Shown here piece after piece: positions 45,779 to 53,768 of a stretch of 64,000 nt of DNA (its first letter is position 1; the number at the start of each line of letters is the position of its first letter). The notes beneath the pieces are model-generated. The model saw only the letters and a list, made by a program, of their open reading frames with translations, did not search any database and was not told where the DNA came from. The stretch comes from Aldehydirespirator sp965203635 (GTDB lineage: Bacteria; Actinomycetota; Acidimicrobiia; Acidimicrobiales; Aldehydirespiratoraceae): positions 2,232,001 to 2,296,000 of the forward strand of contig OZ241903.1 of the NCBI GenBank assembly GCA_965203635.1, given 5' to 3'. The position numbers were made by a program, and so were the translations under genes.

Positions 45779-46287
45779 GGCCGGTCACTGGAGCGGCGCC
45801 GGCGGCCTGCGGCCATCGAGCGGGCCGCCTCGGCGTCGGCGTCGCGCTGCTGGATGTCGCGGCGGCGGTCGGACCGGGTGCGTCCGCGGGCCAGGGCCAG
45901 GGCCAGCTTGGCCTTCCCCTCGTTGAAGTAGAGGGCGAGCGGCACCAGCGCCAGACGATCCTGGTCGACCCGGGACGCCAGGCGCTGTATCTCGCGCCGG
46001 TGCGCCAGCAGCTTGCGGACCCGGTCGGGCTCCGAGCGGAACGCCGCCGCGGCGTGCGAGTAGGGCGAGATGTGCAGGTTGTGCAGCCACAGCTCGCCCC
46101 GGTCGATGCGGGCCCAGCTCTCCGCGATCTGCACGTTGCCCTCGCGCAGGGACTTGACCTCGCTGCCCTGAAGAACCAGACCGACCTCGAGAGTCTCAAG
46201 GATGTCGAAGTTCCGGCGGGCGCGGCGATTGGTCGCCACCACCGACGCCCCTTCCGGGACGTCCCGACGCTTCTGCGACTTCGCCAT
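45775..46287 (-). CDS. smpB: SsrA-binding protein SmpB
   Basis: 170 residues from an ATG. SmpB carries tmRNA to stalled ribosomes. The beta-barrel core is clear: VVATNRRARRNFDILETLEVGLVLQGSEVKSLREGNVQI (about 17-55) and LWLHNLHISPYSHA (about 66), then PLALYFNEGKAKLALALARG (about 118). The C-terminal tail is long and strongly basic (RRRDIQQRD... to the end), which would reach along the mRNA channel. It lies near ssrA, as in many bacteria. Confidence 0.96.
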   Translation of the reverse strand: MAKSQKRRDVPEGASVVATNRRARRNFDILETLEVGLVLQGSEVKSLREGNVQIAESWARIDRGELWLHNLHISPYSHAAAAFRSEPDRVRKLLAHRREIQRLASRVDQDRLALVPLALYFNEGKAKLALALARGRTRSDRRRDIQQRDADAEAARSMAAGRRRRSSDRP

Positions 46288-46353
46288 GGCCGCTCACGGT
46301 ACCGGTGGGCAGGCGGGGCAGGGCGAAGCAGCCTGGCGATAGCGTGCGGGGCG

Positions 46354-46776
46354 ATGCTGGAGATGTCGGCGGAGATGCACACGGCGATGGTGGACCACGC
46401 CATCGCCGGGCTTCCCCACGAGGCCTGCGGCCTGTTCGCCGGGCAGCCCGGCTCGAACCGGATCGAGCGCTTCTTTCCCATGCGCAACGCGGCCGAGTCC
46501 CGCGAGATCTACGTGCTCGACGGCCTCGAGATGATGGACGTGGAGCGCACCGCCGACGACGCCGGCCTGGCGGTCATGGGCGTGATGCACTCCCACACCC
46601 ACACCACCAACTACCCGTCGCCCACCGACATCGCCGACGCGGCCCGCTTCGACCCCTTCGGCGCCTGGCGCTTCGTGATCGTGTCGCTGCGCCATGCCGA
46701 GCCGTCGCTGCGTTCGTTCCGCATCCTCGACGGCCAAGTCACCGAAGAGCCGGTGGCCATCGACGGCGCGGGCTAG
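46354..46776 (+). CDS. JAMM-type metalloprotease (Mec-like)
   Basis: 140 residues from the ATG at 46354. The JAMM zinc motif is complete: a Glu in LPHEACGLFAG (about 27) and HSHTHTTNYPSPTD (H-x-H-x7-S-x2-D, about 90-103). It matches mycobacterial Mec, which releases cysteine from the sulfur carrier CysO after CysM has built it. A CysM-type synthase lies 3 kb downstream, but no CysO gene is visible between them. It is divergent from smpB with a 66-bp gap. Confidence 0.88.
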   Translation: MLEMSAEMHTAMVDHAIAGLPHEACGLFAGQPGSNRIERFFPMRNAAESREIYVLDGLEMMDVERTADDAGLAVMGVMHSHTHTTNYPSPTDIADAARFDPFGAWRFVIVSLRHAEPSLRSFRILDGQVTEEPVAIDGAG

Positions 46777-46789
46777 CTGCCGCCTGCGC

Positions 46790-48148
46790 CTACTCGCCGT
46801 CCAGGAGCTCGCGGGCCGCGGCCGCGGCCACCACGCCGGGCGCCTCCAGCGGTCCGAAATGGCTCAGGTTCTCGAAGCTGAGCAAGCGTCCTTGGGGCAG
46901 CGCCTCGGCGATCGCGGAGGCGAAGACGCCGGGGTTGGACGCCGCGGTGACCACCGTTCCGGCCGCCACCGTGGCAGGAACGTCGATCGTCGACGCCTCA
47001 TCGGTGGGCATCCCGCCGCTGGCCTCGAAGGTGCGGGCCTCGGTCTCGGCCGAGCAGGCCAGGCGCACCCGGCCGTCGGCCAAGTCCACGAATCCACCCT
47101 CGACATAGGCGGCCAGCGCGTCGGCCCGCATCACCGCGAGCGGCGAGCGGCTTGAGTAACGCTCGAGGGCCTCGGCCCGTGAACCGAAGACCTCGCGCCG
47201 GTTGCGGGCGCCCTTGGACAGCGGGTTGTTGCCGGGCTGGTCGAAGAAGCCCCTGGGCAGCACGATCGGCTCGTAGAGGAACAGGCGCTCGAAGGTCCCC
47301 GGCCGGGACCGCTCGGCCAGCAGCAGCGCGGCCCCGCCCATCGAGTGGCCGAACCCGTACAGCCGCTCCGCGCCGATGGTCTCGGTGCAGGCGGCCACAT
47401 CGGCGCCCATCCCGCTCCAGGCGTAGTCGTCGCCGGGAGCGGGGCCCGAGGAGCCGTGGCCCCGGAAGTCCAGGGCCCACACCGTGAACCGCTCGGCGAG
47501 GTGCTGGGCCAGCGGCCGGTAGGCCAGCCCGTGGAATCCGGTGGCGTGACAGATCAGCAGGTCAGGGCCCGATCCTCCCATCATCCTCAAGTTCAGGTCC
47601 ACACCATCGGCGGATCGGACCTTGACGGCGTCCTTGGAGGCAGCGGCCGAGCCGGCGGCCGACGCAGCCGGCGCGACCCCAGCAGACTCGCTCAACGGGT
47701 GGCGCCGGCCGAACAGGCCCCGCCCGTGGAAGGTCATCACCACCCGGCCGTGCTGGTTGGTCATCGTGCAGCCGATGAACACCGTGCCCCGGTCCGCATG
47801 CCTCGACGACGGTCGGGTGTTGAGGATCTCGACCGTCGCCGTGAGCGAGTCGCCCGGACGCACCGGCTCGAACCAGCGTACCTCCTGCATGCCTCCGGAG
47901 CCCCGGCCGTCGGCCCTCGAGACCACGGTGTCGATCCACAGGCGGGCCCAGGCCGCGACGGTGTGCCAGCCGCTGGCGATCAGCCCTCCGAACGGCGAGT
48001 CCACCGCGGCCTCCGGGTCGGTGTGGAAGTACTGGGGGTCGAAGCGGCGGCCGAAGTCGATGATCTCGGCCTCGGTCATCTCGTAGGTGCCGAGCTCGAT
48101 GACGTCGCCGGCGACGAAGTCCTCGAAGAACAGTTCTGGCTCGGACAT
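46790..48148 (-). CDS. Fusion protein: MaoC-like hot-dog domain joined to an alpha/beta hydrolase
   Basis: 452 residues in one frame. Residues 1-150 are a MaoC hydratase-like hot-dog domain: FEDFVAGDVIELGTYEMTEAEI, the hydratase motif region DFGRRFDPQYFHTDPEAA (about 31-48) and SGWHTVAAWARL. An Ala/Ser-rich linker (about 155-172, AASAAGSAAASKDAV) leads to an alpha/beta hydrolase of about 280 residues with oxyanion region ICHATGFHG, the nucleophile elbow GHSMGG (about 267) and a C-terminal LSHFGPLE supplying His. It would combine hydration and hydrolysis of an acyl-thioester or ester. The combination is not one I recognise. Confidence 0.85.
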   Translation of the reverse strand: MSEPELFFEDFVAGDVIELGTYEMTEAEIIDFGRRFDPQYFHTDPEAAVDSPFGGLIASGWHTVAAWARLWIDTVVSRADGRGSGGMQEVRWFEPVRPGDSLTATVEILNTRPSSRHADRGTVFIGCTMTNQHGRVVMTFHGRGLFGRRHPLSESAGVAPAASAAGSAAASKDAVKVRSADGVDLNLRMMGGSGPDLLICHATGFHGLAYRPLAQHLAERFTVWALDFRGHGSSGPAPGDDYAWSGMGADVAACTETIGAERLYGFGHSMGGAALLLAERSRPGTFERLFLYEPIVLPRGFFDQPGNNPLSKGARNRREVFGSRAEALERYSSRSPLAVMRADALAAYVEGGFVDLADGRVRLACSAETEARTFEASGGMPTDEASTIDVPATVAAGTVVTAASNPGVFASAIAEALPQGRLLSFENLSHFGPLEAPGVVAAAAARELLDGE

Positions 48149-48218
48149 CCGGGTATTTCTATCGGCTCAGACCGAGCGCCCATTCGCTTCGGCCCCCAGT
48201 CCCGCCAGATAGCTTCGG

Positions 48219-49679
48219 GTGGTGAAACGAGCCAGCGCCCACCGCCTGCTCGGCCCCACGTACCGGGCTCCGGCTATCGCCCTGATGGCCGCGGTGGCCA
48301 TGGCGTCCTACAACAACCTGTCGGTCACCGCTGCGCTCCCCGACATCGGCAACGACCTCGGCCGGGTGGCGCTGCTTCCCTGGGTGGTGACAGTGGAGCT
48401 GCTGTCGGCCGCCATCGCGGTTCTCGCGGTGGGGCCGTACATCGACGGCGCCGGGGCCCGCCGGGCGTTCCGGCTCACGGTCGTGTGGTTCACGGTTGCC
48501 TCGGCCATGTGCACGGTCGCCCCCACGATGGAGCTGCTGGTCGCGGCCCGCGTGCTCCAGGGTCTGGCCGCCGGGGCGTTGATCGGCACCGCGCTCACAT
48601 GCATCGGGCTGGTGTTCGACGACGAGGCCCGCCCCTGGGCCTATGCGCTGATGTCGTCGGTGTGGGGCATCATGGGCATCGGCGGTCCGGCGGTGGCCGC
48701 CGCCCTGGTGAGCACGCTGGGATGGCGGGCTGTGTTCGCGGTCAACCTCCCGGTGGCGATGATGGCCGCGGCGGTGGGCTGGCGTCGCCTGCCCACCGAG
48801 GCGCGAGCGGCCGCAGAGTCCCTCGACCGTCGGGGTCTGGCGATCCTGAGCGCCCTCACCGTCGCGCTGCTGCTGGCCACGTCGGACCTGGCATGGCCGA
48901 GCGCCGTGCTGGTGGCGGGAGGCGTGCTGCTGGCGGTCCTGTACGTCCGCCATGCCCGCAGCCGCCCGAGTCCGGTCATGCGGCTGGCGCACATCACCGC
49001 GAGACGATGGCGTCACATCCACATCGTCGCCGTCCTGGCGGTGTCGGGCGGCACGGGCGCGACCGTCTACCTGCCGCTGTACCTGAAGGGCGCCCGGGGC
49101 TCCTCAGTGGCGTTCGCGGCCTTCGCGGTGGTGTGGCCCACGCTGGGGTGGTCGACGGCCGCCTGGGTCTCCGGCGCGCTCCAGCAGCGCCTGCGGGCCC
49201 AGACCGTCGCCGTCATCGGATCGGTGATCATCGCCACCGGCACGGTCGCAGCCGCCTGGGCTGCCTGGGTCGCAGCGCCGGTTCCATGGCTGCTGGCCTG
49301 GCTGATCTGTGCCGGCTGGGGAATCGGAACGATCACGACGTCAAGCCTCTCGCTCCTCCAGGGTCGGGCCGACCTTGCCGAGATGGGCCGAGTCAGCTCG
49401 GCCCACCATTTCCTCCGCTCGCTCGGGTTCGCCTACGGGGCTGCGGTGGCCGGCCTGGTGATGCTGTGGGTCCTCGACCGCCGCACCGGCGATCCCGAAC
49501 TGGTGCGGGGCCTGCTGAGCGAGAGGGACGTGGTGGTCGACGCCGGCGTCGCCGACGCGCTGGCCTCGGCGTTCACCTGGTCGCTGGTGGTCATGGCCGC
49601 GCTCACCGTCTTGGCTGTGCCTGCATCGCTAGCGCTGGCGAGGGACGGCTCCCGCGGGGTGGAGGCGTCCCGGCGATGA
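48219..49679 (+). CDS. MFS transporter (DHA2-like, about 14 helices)
   Basis: 486 residues from a GTG at 48219 (a second GTG follows). The motif A-like region is seen near YIDGAGARRAFRLTV (about 71), and ARVLQGLAAGALIGTALT (about 111) resembles motif C/B of drug exporters. The predicted 14 transmembrane helices agree with DHA2 exporters. Substrate is unknown. It lies head to head with the fusion gene (70 bp apart) and ends 77 bp before cysM. Confidence 0.85.
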   Translation: MVKRASAHRLLGPTYRAPAIALMAAVAMASYNNLSVTAALPDIGNDLGRVALLPWVVTVELLSAAIAVLAVGPYIDGAGARRAFRLTVVWFTVASAMCTVAPTMELLVAARVLQGLAAGALIGTALTCIGLVFDDEARPWAYALMSSVWGIMGIGGPAVAAALVSTLGWRAVFAVNLPVAMMAAAVGWRRLPTEARAAAESLDRRGLAILSALTVALLLATSDLAWPSAVLVAGGVLLAVLYVRHARSRPSPVMRLAHITARRWRHIHIVAVLAVSGGTGATVYLPLYLKGARGSSVAFAAFAVVWPTLGWSTAAWVSGALQQRLRAQTVAVIGSVIIATGTVAAAWAAWVAAPVPWLLAWLICAGWGIGTITTSSLSLLQGRADLAEMGRVSSAHHFLRSLGFAYGAAVAGLVMLWVLDRRTGDPELVRGLLSERDVVVDAGVADALASAFTWSLVVMAALTVLAVPASLALARDGSRGVEASRR

Positions 49680-49712
49680 CGGTGCCGGCCGCATTCGGGG
49701 CGGTTGCACCGG

Positions 49713-49740
49713 TATAATCCTGATCGGATCACTCGGGATT
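49713..49740 (+). promoter_or_regulatory. Consensus -10 box and overlapping inverted repeat before cysM
   Basis: TATAAT at 49713-49718 is a perfect -10 hexamer 39 bp before the cysM ATG, rare in such GC-rich DNA. It overlaps an inverted repeat with outer arms AATCC (49716-49720) and GGATT (49736-49740) and an inner ATCC-TGATC-GGAT. A repressor bound there would block the promoter. The -35 is not recognisable. Confidence 0.4.
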
Positions 49741-49756
49741 AGAGCACGGACATCAC

Positions 49757-50704
49757 ATGGCCCTCAAGCGCGACGCACTCGACCTCATCGGGAACACGCC
49801 GGCCGTGGACGTCTCGCAGCTGAGCCCCAACCCCGACGTCCGGCTGGTGGCCAAGCTCGAGAGCGCCAATCCCACCGGCTCCGTCAAGGACCGCATCGCC
49901 AAGGCCATGGTGCTCGACGCGGAGGCCGACGGCACCCTCGGACCCGGCAAGCGGATACTGGAGCCGTCGTCGGGCAACACCGGCATCGCCCTGGCCATGA
50001 TCGCCCGGATCCGGGGCTACCCGATAACGGTCGTGATGCCCGAGAACACCTCGCCGGAGCGCCGCCAGATGCTGGAGGTGTTCGGAGCCGACATCGTGCC
50101 GTCGCCGGGCGCCGAGGGATCCAACGGCGCGGTGCGCCTGGCCCGCCGGATGGCTCTGGAACAACCCGACTGGGTGTTCCTGTACCAGTACGCCAACGAG
50201 GCCAACCCCCGTGTCCACTACGAGACCACCGGCCCCGAGATCCTGCGCGACGTGCCCGACGTGACCCACTTCGTGGCCGGCCTGGGTACCAGCGGAACCC
50301 TCATGGGCGTCGGGACCTACCTCAAGGAGGCCCACCCCGACATCGAGGTGTATGCGGTGGAGCCGCCCGCGGGGGAGATGGTCGACGGTCTGCGCAACCT
50401 CGACGACGGCTTCATACCGCCGGTCTACGAGAAGTGGGGTGGATCCGACCTGCTCAGCGGCAAGCGCATCGTGCGGCCACGCGAGTCGGTGGAGTACACC
50501 CGCCGGCTGGCCGACGCCGGCGTCTTCGCCGGCCTCTCGTCGGGCGCGGCGCTGGCCGGTGCGGTCCGGGTGGCCGAGCGGATCGACGCCGGCACGGTCG
50601 TGTTCATCGTGTGCGACGGCGGCTGGAAGTACCTGTCGAGCCAAGCCTGGACCGGCGACCTCGACGAGGTGTCCGAGCGGGCCTCGCAGATCATCTACTT
50701 CTAG
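49757..50704 (+). CDS. cysM: Cysteine synthase, mycobacterial CysM type
   Basis: 315-residue PLP enzyme. The PLP lysine is in NPTGSVKDRIA (Lys41), the phosphate-binding EPSSGNTGIALAM at about 70, and GLGTSGTLMG (about 175) binds the cofactor phosphate. Its length and the blocks MPENTSPERRQMLEVFGA, FVAGLGTSGTLMG and CDGGWKYLS match M. tuberculosis CysM, which uses O-phosphoserine and the thiocarboxylate of CysO, rather than CysK. The Mec-like protease upstream supports that pathway. Confidence 0.9.
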   Translation: MALKRDALDLIGNTPAVDVSQLSPNPDVRLVAKLESANPTGSVKDRIAKAMVLDAEADGTLGPGKRILEPSSGNTGIALAMIARIRGYPITVVMPENTSPERRQMLEVFGADIVPSPGAEGSNGAVRLARRMALEQPDWVFLYQYANEANPRVHYETTGPEILRDVPDVTHFVAGLGTSGTLMGVGTYLKEAHPDIEVYAVEPPAGEMVDGLRNLDDGFIPPVYEKWGGSDLLSGKRIVRPRESVEYTRRLADAGVFAGLSSGAALAGAVRVAERIDAGTVVFIVCDGGWKYLSSQAWTGDLDEVSERASQIIYF

Positions 50705-50711
50705 CCGTCCT

Positions 50712-50765
50712 CCGAAATTGATGTGAAAGCTGCCCGTATAGGGCCAAGATCAGCATCAATTTCGG
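50712..50765. repeat. Palindromic intergenic element, family 1, copy 2
   Basis: 12-bp arms CCGAAATTGATG and CATCAATTTCGG enclose a 30-nt loop with TATAGGGCCA, matching the element at 29157-29207 in both arms and loop. It lies immediately after the cysM stop and about 50 bp before rpmB, so it may terminate cysM transcription. Confidence 0.75.
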
Positions 50766-50814
50766 GGGGTGGGCGCTAGTGGAGAGCGGGCCGCCGCTCG
50801 CTAGCCTTCGTTGA

Positions 50815-51051
50815 ATGTCCAAGATCTGCCAGGTCACCGGCAAGAAGCCGCAGTTCGGCAAGCAGCTCTCGCACTCGCATCGCCGCTCCAGCCGTCGCTG
50901 GGATCCCAACGTCCAGACCAAGCGCTACTACCTGCCCAGCGAGAAGCGCTGGATCAAGCTGCGTCTGAGCACCAAGGCCATAAAGACCATCGACAAGCGG
51001 GGCATCGAGAGCGTGGTGGCCGAGATGCGCCGCAACGGCCGCAAGGTCTAG
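50815..51051 (+). CDS. rpmB: Ribosomal protein L28, zinc-free type
   Basis: 78 residues: CQVTGKKPQFGKQLSHSHRR at the N terminus and WIKLRLSTKAIKTIDKRGIE in the middle are diagnostic for L28. Only one Cys is present (Cys5), without the CxxC pairs of zinc-binding L28, so it is a C- form. It is followed 15 bp later by rpmG, the pairing seen for L28/L33 in actinobacteria. C- paralogues often form zinc-starvation operons; I see no obvious Zur box here. Confidence 0.95.
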   Translation: MSKICQVTGKKPQFGKQLSHSHRRSSRRWDPNVQTKRYYLPSEKRWIKLRLSTKAIKTIDKRGIESVVAEMRRNGRKV

Positions 51052-51066
51052 AGCAAGGAGAGGGCG

Positions 51067-51228
51067 ATGGCCAGCGACAAGCGTCCAATCATCAAGCTCC
51101 GGTCCACCGCCGGCACCGGCTACACCTACGTGACCACCAAGAACAAGACCAACACCCGTCACCGCATCGAGCTCAAGAAGTACGACCCGGTGATCCGCAA
51201 GCATGTGGTCTTCAAGGAGGAGCGCTAG
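51067..51228 (+). CDS. rpmG: Ribosomal protein L33, zinc-free type
   Basis: A 53-residue gene from an ATG at 51067, with AAGGAGAGGGCG directly upstream. The sequence IIKLRSTAGTGYTYVTTKNK and a lysine-rich C terminus (KKYDPVIRKHVVFKEER) identify L33. It has no Cys at all, so it lacks the zinc ribbon of C+ L33. It is cotranscribed with rpmB. Confidence 0.95.
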   Translation: MASDKRPIIKLRSTAGTGYTYVTTKNKTNTRHRIELKKYDPVIRKHVVFKEER

Positions 51229-51256
51229 GCGCTCGACTCGGGACCGGGGCATCGGT

Positions 51257-52000
51257 GTGGCGCTGACGGTGACGGTCCTCGGTTGCAGCGGCAGCTACGC
51301 CGCGCCCGACAACCCCTGCACCGGCTACCTGGTGCGAAGCGGCTCCACGGCGGTGTTGCTCGACTGCGGGCCCGGAACGCTGGGACCCCTCCAGGAGGCG
51401 ATAGACCTCGCCGACATCAGCGCCATCGTCGCCACCCACTGCCATCCCGACCACTGGCTCGAGCTGCCGGTGATCCGCAACGTGTACATCTGGTTCGTGC
51501 CCCGCAGCAATGTCCCCGTCTACGGCACGGCCGAGACCCGGGCCATGGACCGGGCCATCACCGTGATGCGGTCGGGCCGGACCGATCCCCTGGCCTGGAA
51601 CGTGATCGACCCCTCGTCGAAGGTGACCATCGGTGACCAGCAGTGGAGCTTCGCCCTCACCGACCATCCCGTGGAGACGCTGGCCGTGCGGGTGGACTCG
51701 GGCGGCCGATCCTTCGCCTTCAGCTCCGACTCCGGGCCCGGCTGGGACTTCCGGTCACTGGGGGAGGGCATCCACCTGGCCATGTGCGACGCCAGCCACG
51801 GCTGCGAGCACGAGGATGAGGGCATCCCCCACATGAGCGCCCGGCAGGCGGCCCGGGCCGCGGCCGCGGCCGGCGTCGAGCGTCTGGTGCTCACCCATCT
51901 GGCCCCCGGCTGCGACCCCGCCGCGCAGCTGGCCGAGGCCGGCGAGGCGTTCACCGGCGAGCTGGATGTGGCCCGCCCCGGTCTGGTCGTGACGGTGTGA
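51257..52000 (+). CDS. MBL-fold metallohydrolase (Rv1339-like)
   Basis: 247 residues from a GTG at 51257. The beta-lactamase metal motif HCHPDHW (about 75-81), GPGTLGPLQ and the C-terminal VLTHLAP are visible. Its neighbourhood of rph and rdgB downstream matches M. tuberculosis Rv1339-rphA-Rv1341, so it is best read as the Rv1339 orthologue, a protein reported to be an atypical cyclic-AMP phosphodiesterase. A 20-bp duplication of its 3' end follows it. Confidence 0.85.
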   Translation: MALTVTVLGCSGSYAAPDNPCTGYLVRSGSTAVLLDCGPGTLGPLQEAIDLADISAIVATHCHPDHWLELPVIRNVYIWFVPRSNVPVYGTAETRAMDRAITVMRSGRTDPLAWNVIDPSSKVTIGDQQWSFALTDHPVETLAVRVDSGGRSFAFSSDSGPGWDFRSLGEGIHLAMCDASHGCEHEDEGIPHMSARQAARAAAAAGVERLVLTHLAPGCDPAAQLAEAGEAFTGELDVARPGLVVTV

Positions 52001-52050
52001 GGAGGCAGAGGTGAGCACAATGGGCGCCGACTGGTCGTGACGGTGTGAGG
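51983..52050 (+). repeat. 20-bp direct duplication across the stop codon of the MBL gene
   Basis: CTGGTCGTGACGGTGTGAGG occurs at 51983-52002, where it holds the last codons and the TGA, and exactly again at 52031-52050 in the gap before rph. The second copy has no coding role and ends 8 bp before the rph start. Confidence 0.9.
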
Positions 52051-52058
52051 TACCAGCA

Positions 52059-52799
52059 GTGACCGCCATCGGCGCCGACGGTCGGCGGGCCGACGGCCGC
52101 AGGCCCGACGAGCTGCGACCGCTGAGGTTCCGGCGCGACTACACCACCATGTCCGGCGGGTCTGTGCTGGCGGAGTTCGGGGCCACCCGGGTGCTGTGCA
52201 CCGCGTCGATCGACGACGATGTGCCCCGGTGGATGCGCGAGCGCGGCAGCGGATGGCTCACCGCCGAGTACTCGATGCTGCCGGGGTCGTCGACGGAGCG
52301 GGTGTCGCGCCGGGTGGGTGGCCGCACCAAGGAGATCCAGCGCCTCATCGGCCGGTCGCTGCGGACGGTCGTCGACCTGGCTGCGCTTCCGCAGCGCCAG
52401 GTGATCGTGGACTGTGACGTGCTGCAGGCCGACGGTGGCACCCGCACCGCATCGATCTGCGGGGGCTACCTGGCCCTGCACGACGCGGTGACCCGGCTGA
52501 TACAGGACGGCATCCTGCGGACGTCGCCGATGGTGGGGGAGTGCGCCGCGGTGAGCGTCGGCCTGATAGACGGCGTGGCGCTGCTGGACCTGCCCTACTC
52601 CGAGGATTCCCGCGCCGATGTGGACTTCAATGTGGCCATGACCGGCGAGGGCGAGCTGGTGGAGGTGCAGGGCACCGCCGAGGGCCGGCCCTTCACACGG
52701 TCCCAGCTCGACGAGCTCCTCGACCTGGCCTCGAAGGGGATCTCGGAGATCGTGGCCGCGCAGCGGTCGATGCTCGCGGAACCCCCCGAGCCCCGATGA
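52059..52799 (+). CDS. rph: Ribonuclease PH
   Basis: 246 residues from a GTG. A phosphorolytic 3'-5' exoribonuclease trimming tRNA ends. ELRPLRFRRDYTTMSGGSVL (about 11-30), AEYSMLPGSSTERVSRR (about 69), GRTKEIQRLIGRSLR (about 89-103) and CDVLQADGGTRTASICGGYLA (phosphate-binding, about 124) are typical. It lies between the MBL gene and rdgB, as in mycobacteria. Confidence 0.96.
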   Translation: MTAIGADGRRADGRRPDELRPLRFRRDYTTMSGGSVLAEFGATRVLCTASIDDDVPRWMRERGSGWLTAEYSMLPGSSTERVSRRVGGRTKEIQRLIGRSLRTVVDLAALPQRQVIVDCDVLQADGGTRTASICGGYLALHDAVTRLIQDGILRTSPMVGECAAVSVGLIDGVALLDLPYSEDSRADVDFNVAMTGEGELVEVQGTAEGRPFTRSQLDELLDLASKGISEIVAAQRSMLAEPPEPR

Positions 52800-52857
52800 C
52801 CGGCACCTCCGCACCGGCGCACGACCGCCCCCGTTCAGACGGCAGGTTCCAGCCCAG

Positions 52858-53439
52858 ATGATCGAGCTGGTCTGCGCCAGCGCCAATCCCGACAAAGTGG
52901 CCGAGATGGCCGAGGTGCTGGCGGGACGAGCCGTGCTGCTGCCCCGCCCGGCCGGCATGGGCGAGGTAGTCGAGGATGCCGACACCTTGGAGGGCAATGC
53001 CATCCTCAAAGCCCGCGCGGTGTGCGAGTACTCGGGCGCGGCCGCGCTGGCCGACGACACCGGCCTTGAGGCTGATGCCCTCGGGGGAGCCCCCGGAGTG
53101 TGGTCGGCCCGGTACGCGGGCCCCGACGCCGGCTACGCCGACAACCTGGCCCGGCTGCTGGCCGAGATGCGCGACGTCGAACCATCGCAGCGGACCGCCC
53201 GATTCCGCACCGTGGCCGCGGTCTGCTTCCCGGACGGTGCCAGCGTCGTGGCCGAAGGCGTCGTCGAGGGGGCAATCACGGCCGAGCCCCGAGGCACGGG
53301 CGGCTTCGGCTATGACCCGGTGTTCGCCCCGGTCGAGGCCGGCGGCCTCACCTTCTCCGAGATGGGCCCGGCCGCCAAGAACGTCATGAGCCATCGCGCC
53401 CGGGCGTTGCGAGCCCTGCTGGAGCTGCTCCGCAGCTAG
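52858..53439 (+). CDS. rdgB: XTP/dITP diphosphatase (non-canonical purine NTP pyrophosphatase)
   Basis: 193 residues from an ATG. It removes inosine and xanthosine triphosphates from the nucleotide pool. N-terminal CASANPDKVAEM (SxN-K motif), LEGNAILKARAV (about 43), the metal-binding DDTGLEADALGGAPGVWSARYAG (about 66-88), GTGGFGYDPVF (about 145) and SHRARALRALLE at the C terminus are all conserved. It ends at the graveyard region that follows. Confidence 0.96.
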   Translation: MIELVCASANPDKVAEMAEVLAGRAVLLPRPAGMGEVVEDADTLEGNAILKARAVCEYSGAAALADDTGLEADALGGAPGVWSARYAGPDAGYADNLARLLAEMRDVEPSQRTARFRTVAAVCFPDGASVVAEGVVEGAITAEPRGTGGFGYDPVFAPVEAGGLTFSEMGPAAKNVMSHRARALRALLELLRS

Positions 53440-53568
53440 CCGGCGTCAGCCCAGGGCGGTCTTGATCGTGGCCGCGATGCGGCCGGCGTCAGCCCAGGGC
53501 GGTCTTGATCGTGGCCGCGATGCGGTCGGCGTCAGCCCAGGGCGGTCTTGATCGTGGCCGCGATGCGG
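53440..53568. repeat. Triple 43-bp tandem repeat ending in the E1-beta fragment
   Basis: Units at 53440-53482, 53483-53525 and 53526-53568 are near identical and contain GGTCTTGATCGTGGCCGCGA. On the minus strand each encodes the last 13 codons and the stop of the fragment that extends to 53711, so the final unit of the gene was copied twice behind its stop. The block begins at the last base of the rdgB stop codon. Confidence 0.9.
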
Positions 53569-53711
53569 TCGGCGTCGGGCAGGGCCAGATCCTCCAGATT
53601 GGGGGCCGAGGCGAGCGGCAGGTGCGGTGTCGTGATCCGCACGATCGGGCCGTCGAGGTCCCAGAACGCTTCCTCGGAGACGATCGAGCAGATCTCGGCG
53701 CGGCATTCGAC
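53532..53711 (-). pseudogene. Fragment of alpha-ketoacid dehydrogenase E1 beta subunit (C-terminal end)
   Basis: The minus frame reads VECRAEICSIVSEEAFWDLD, then GPIVRITTPHLPLASAPNLE and DLALPDADRIAATIKTALG before TGA. This is the recognisable C terminus of E1-beta (pyruvate or branched-chain dehydrogenase type). It is open only back to a TGA at 53712-53714; the preceding ~270 residues are missing, replaced by unrelated DNA and repeat copy D. It is a deletion relic. A functional copy would have to be elsewhere. Confidence 0.8.
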
Positions 53712-53768
53712 TCAGGCTAGAGCGTCGTCCAGATCGGACGGAATCGGGCCGTCGCCGGGGGCGCCACG

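Noticed and set aside
47345..49717. 790-residue plus-strand ORF across the fusion gene and MFS gene
   Set aside because: It is a shadow in a different frame from the MFS gene and antisense to the fusion gene, with no recognisable domain.
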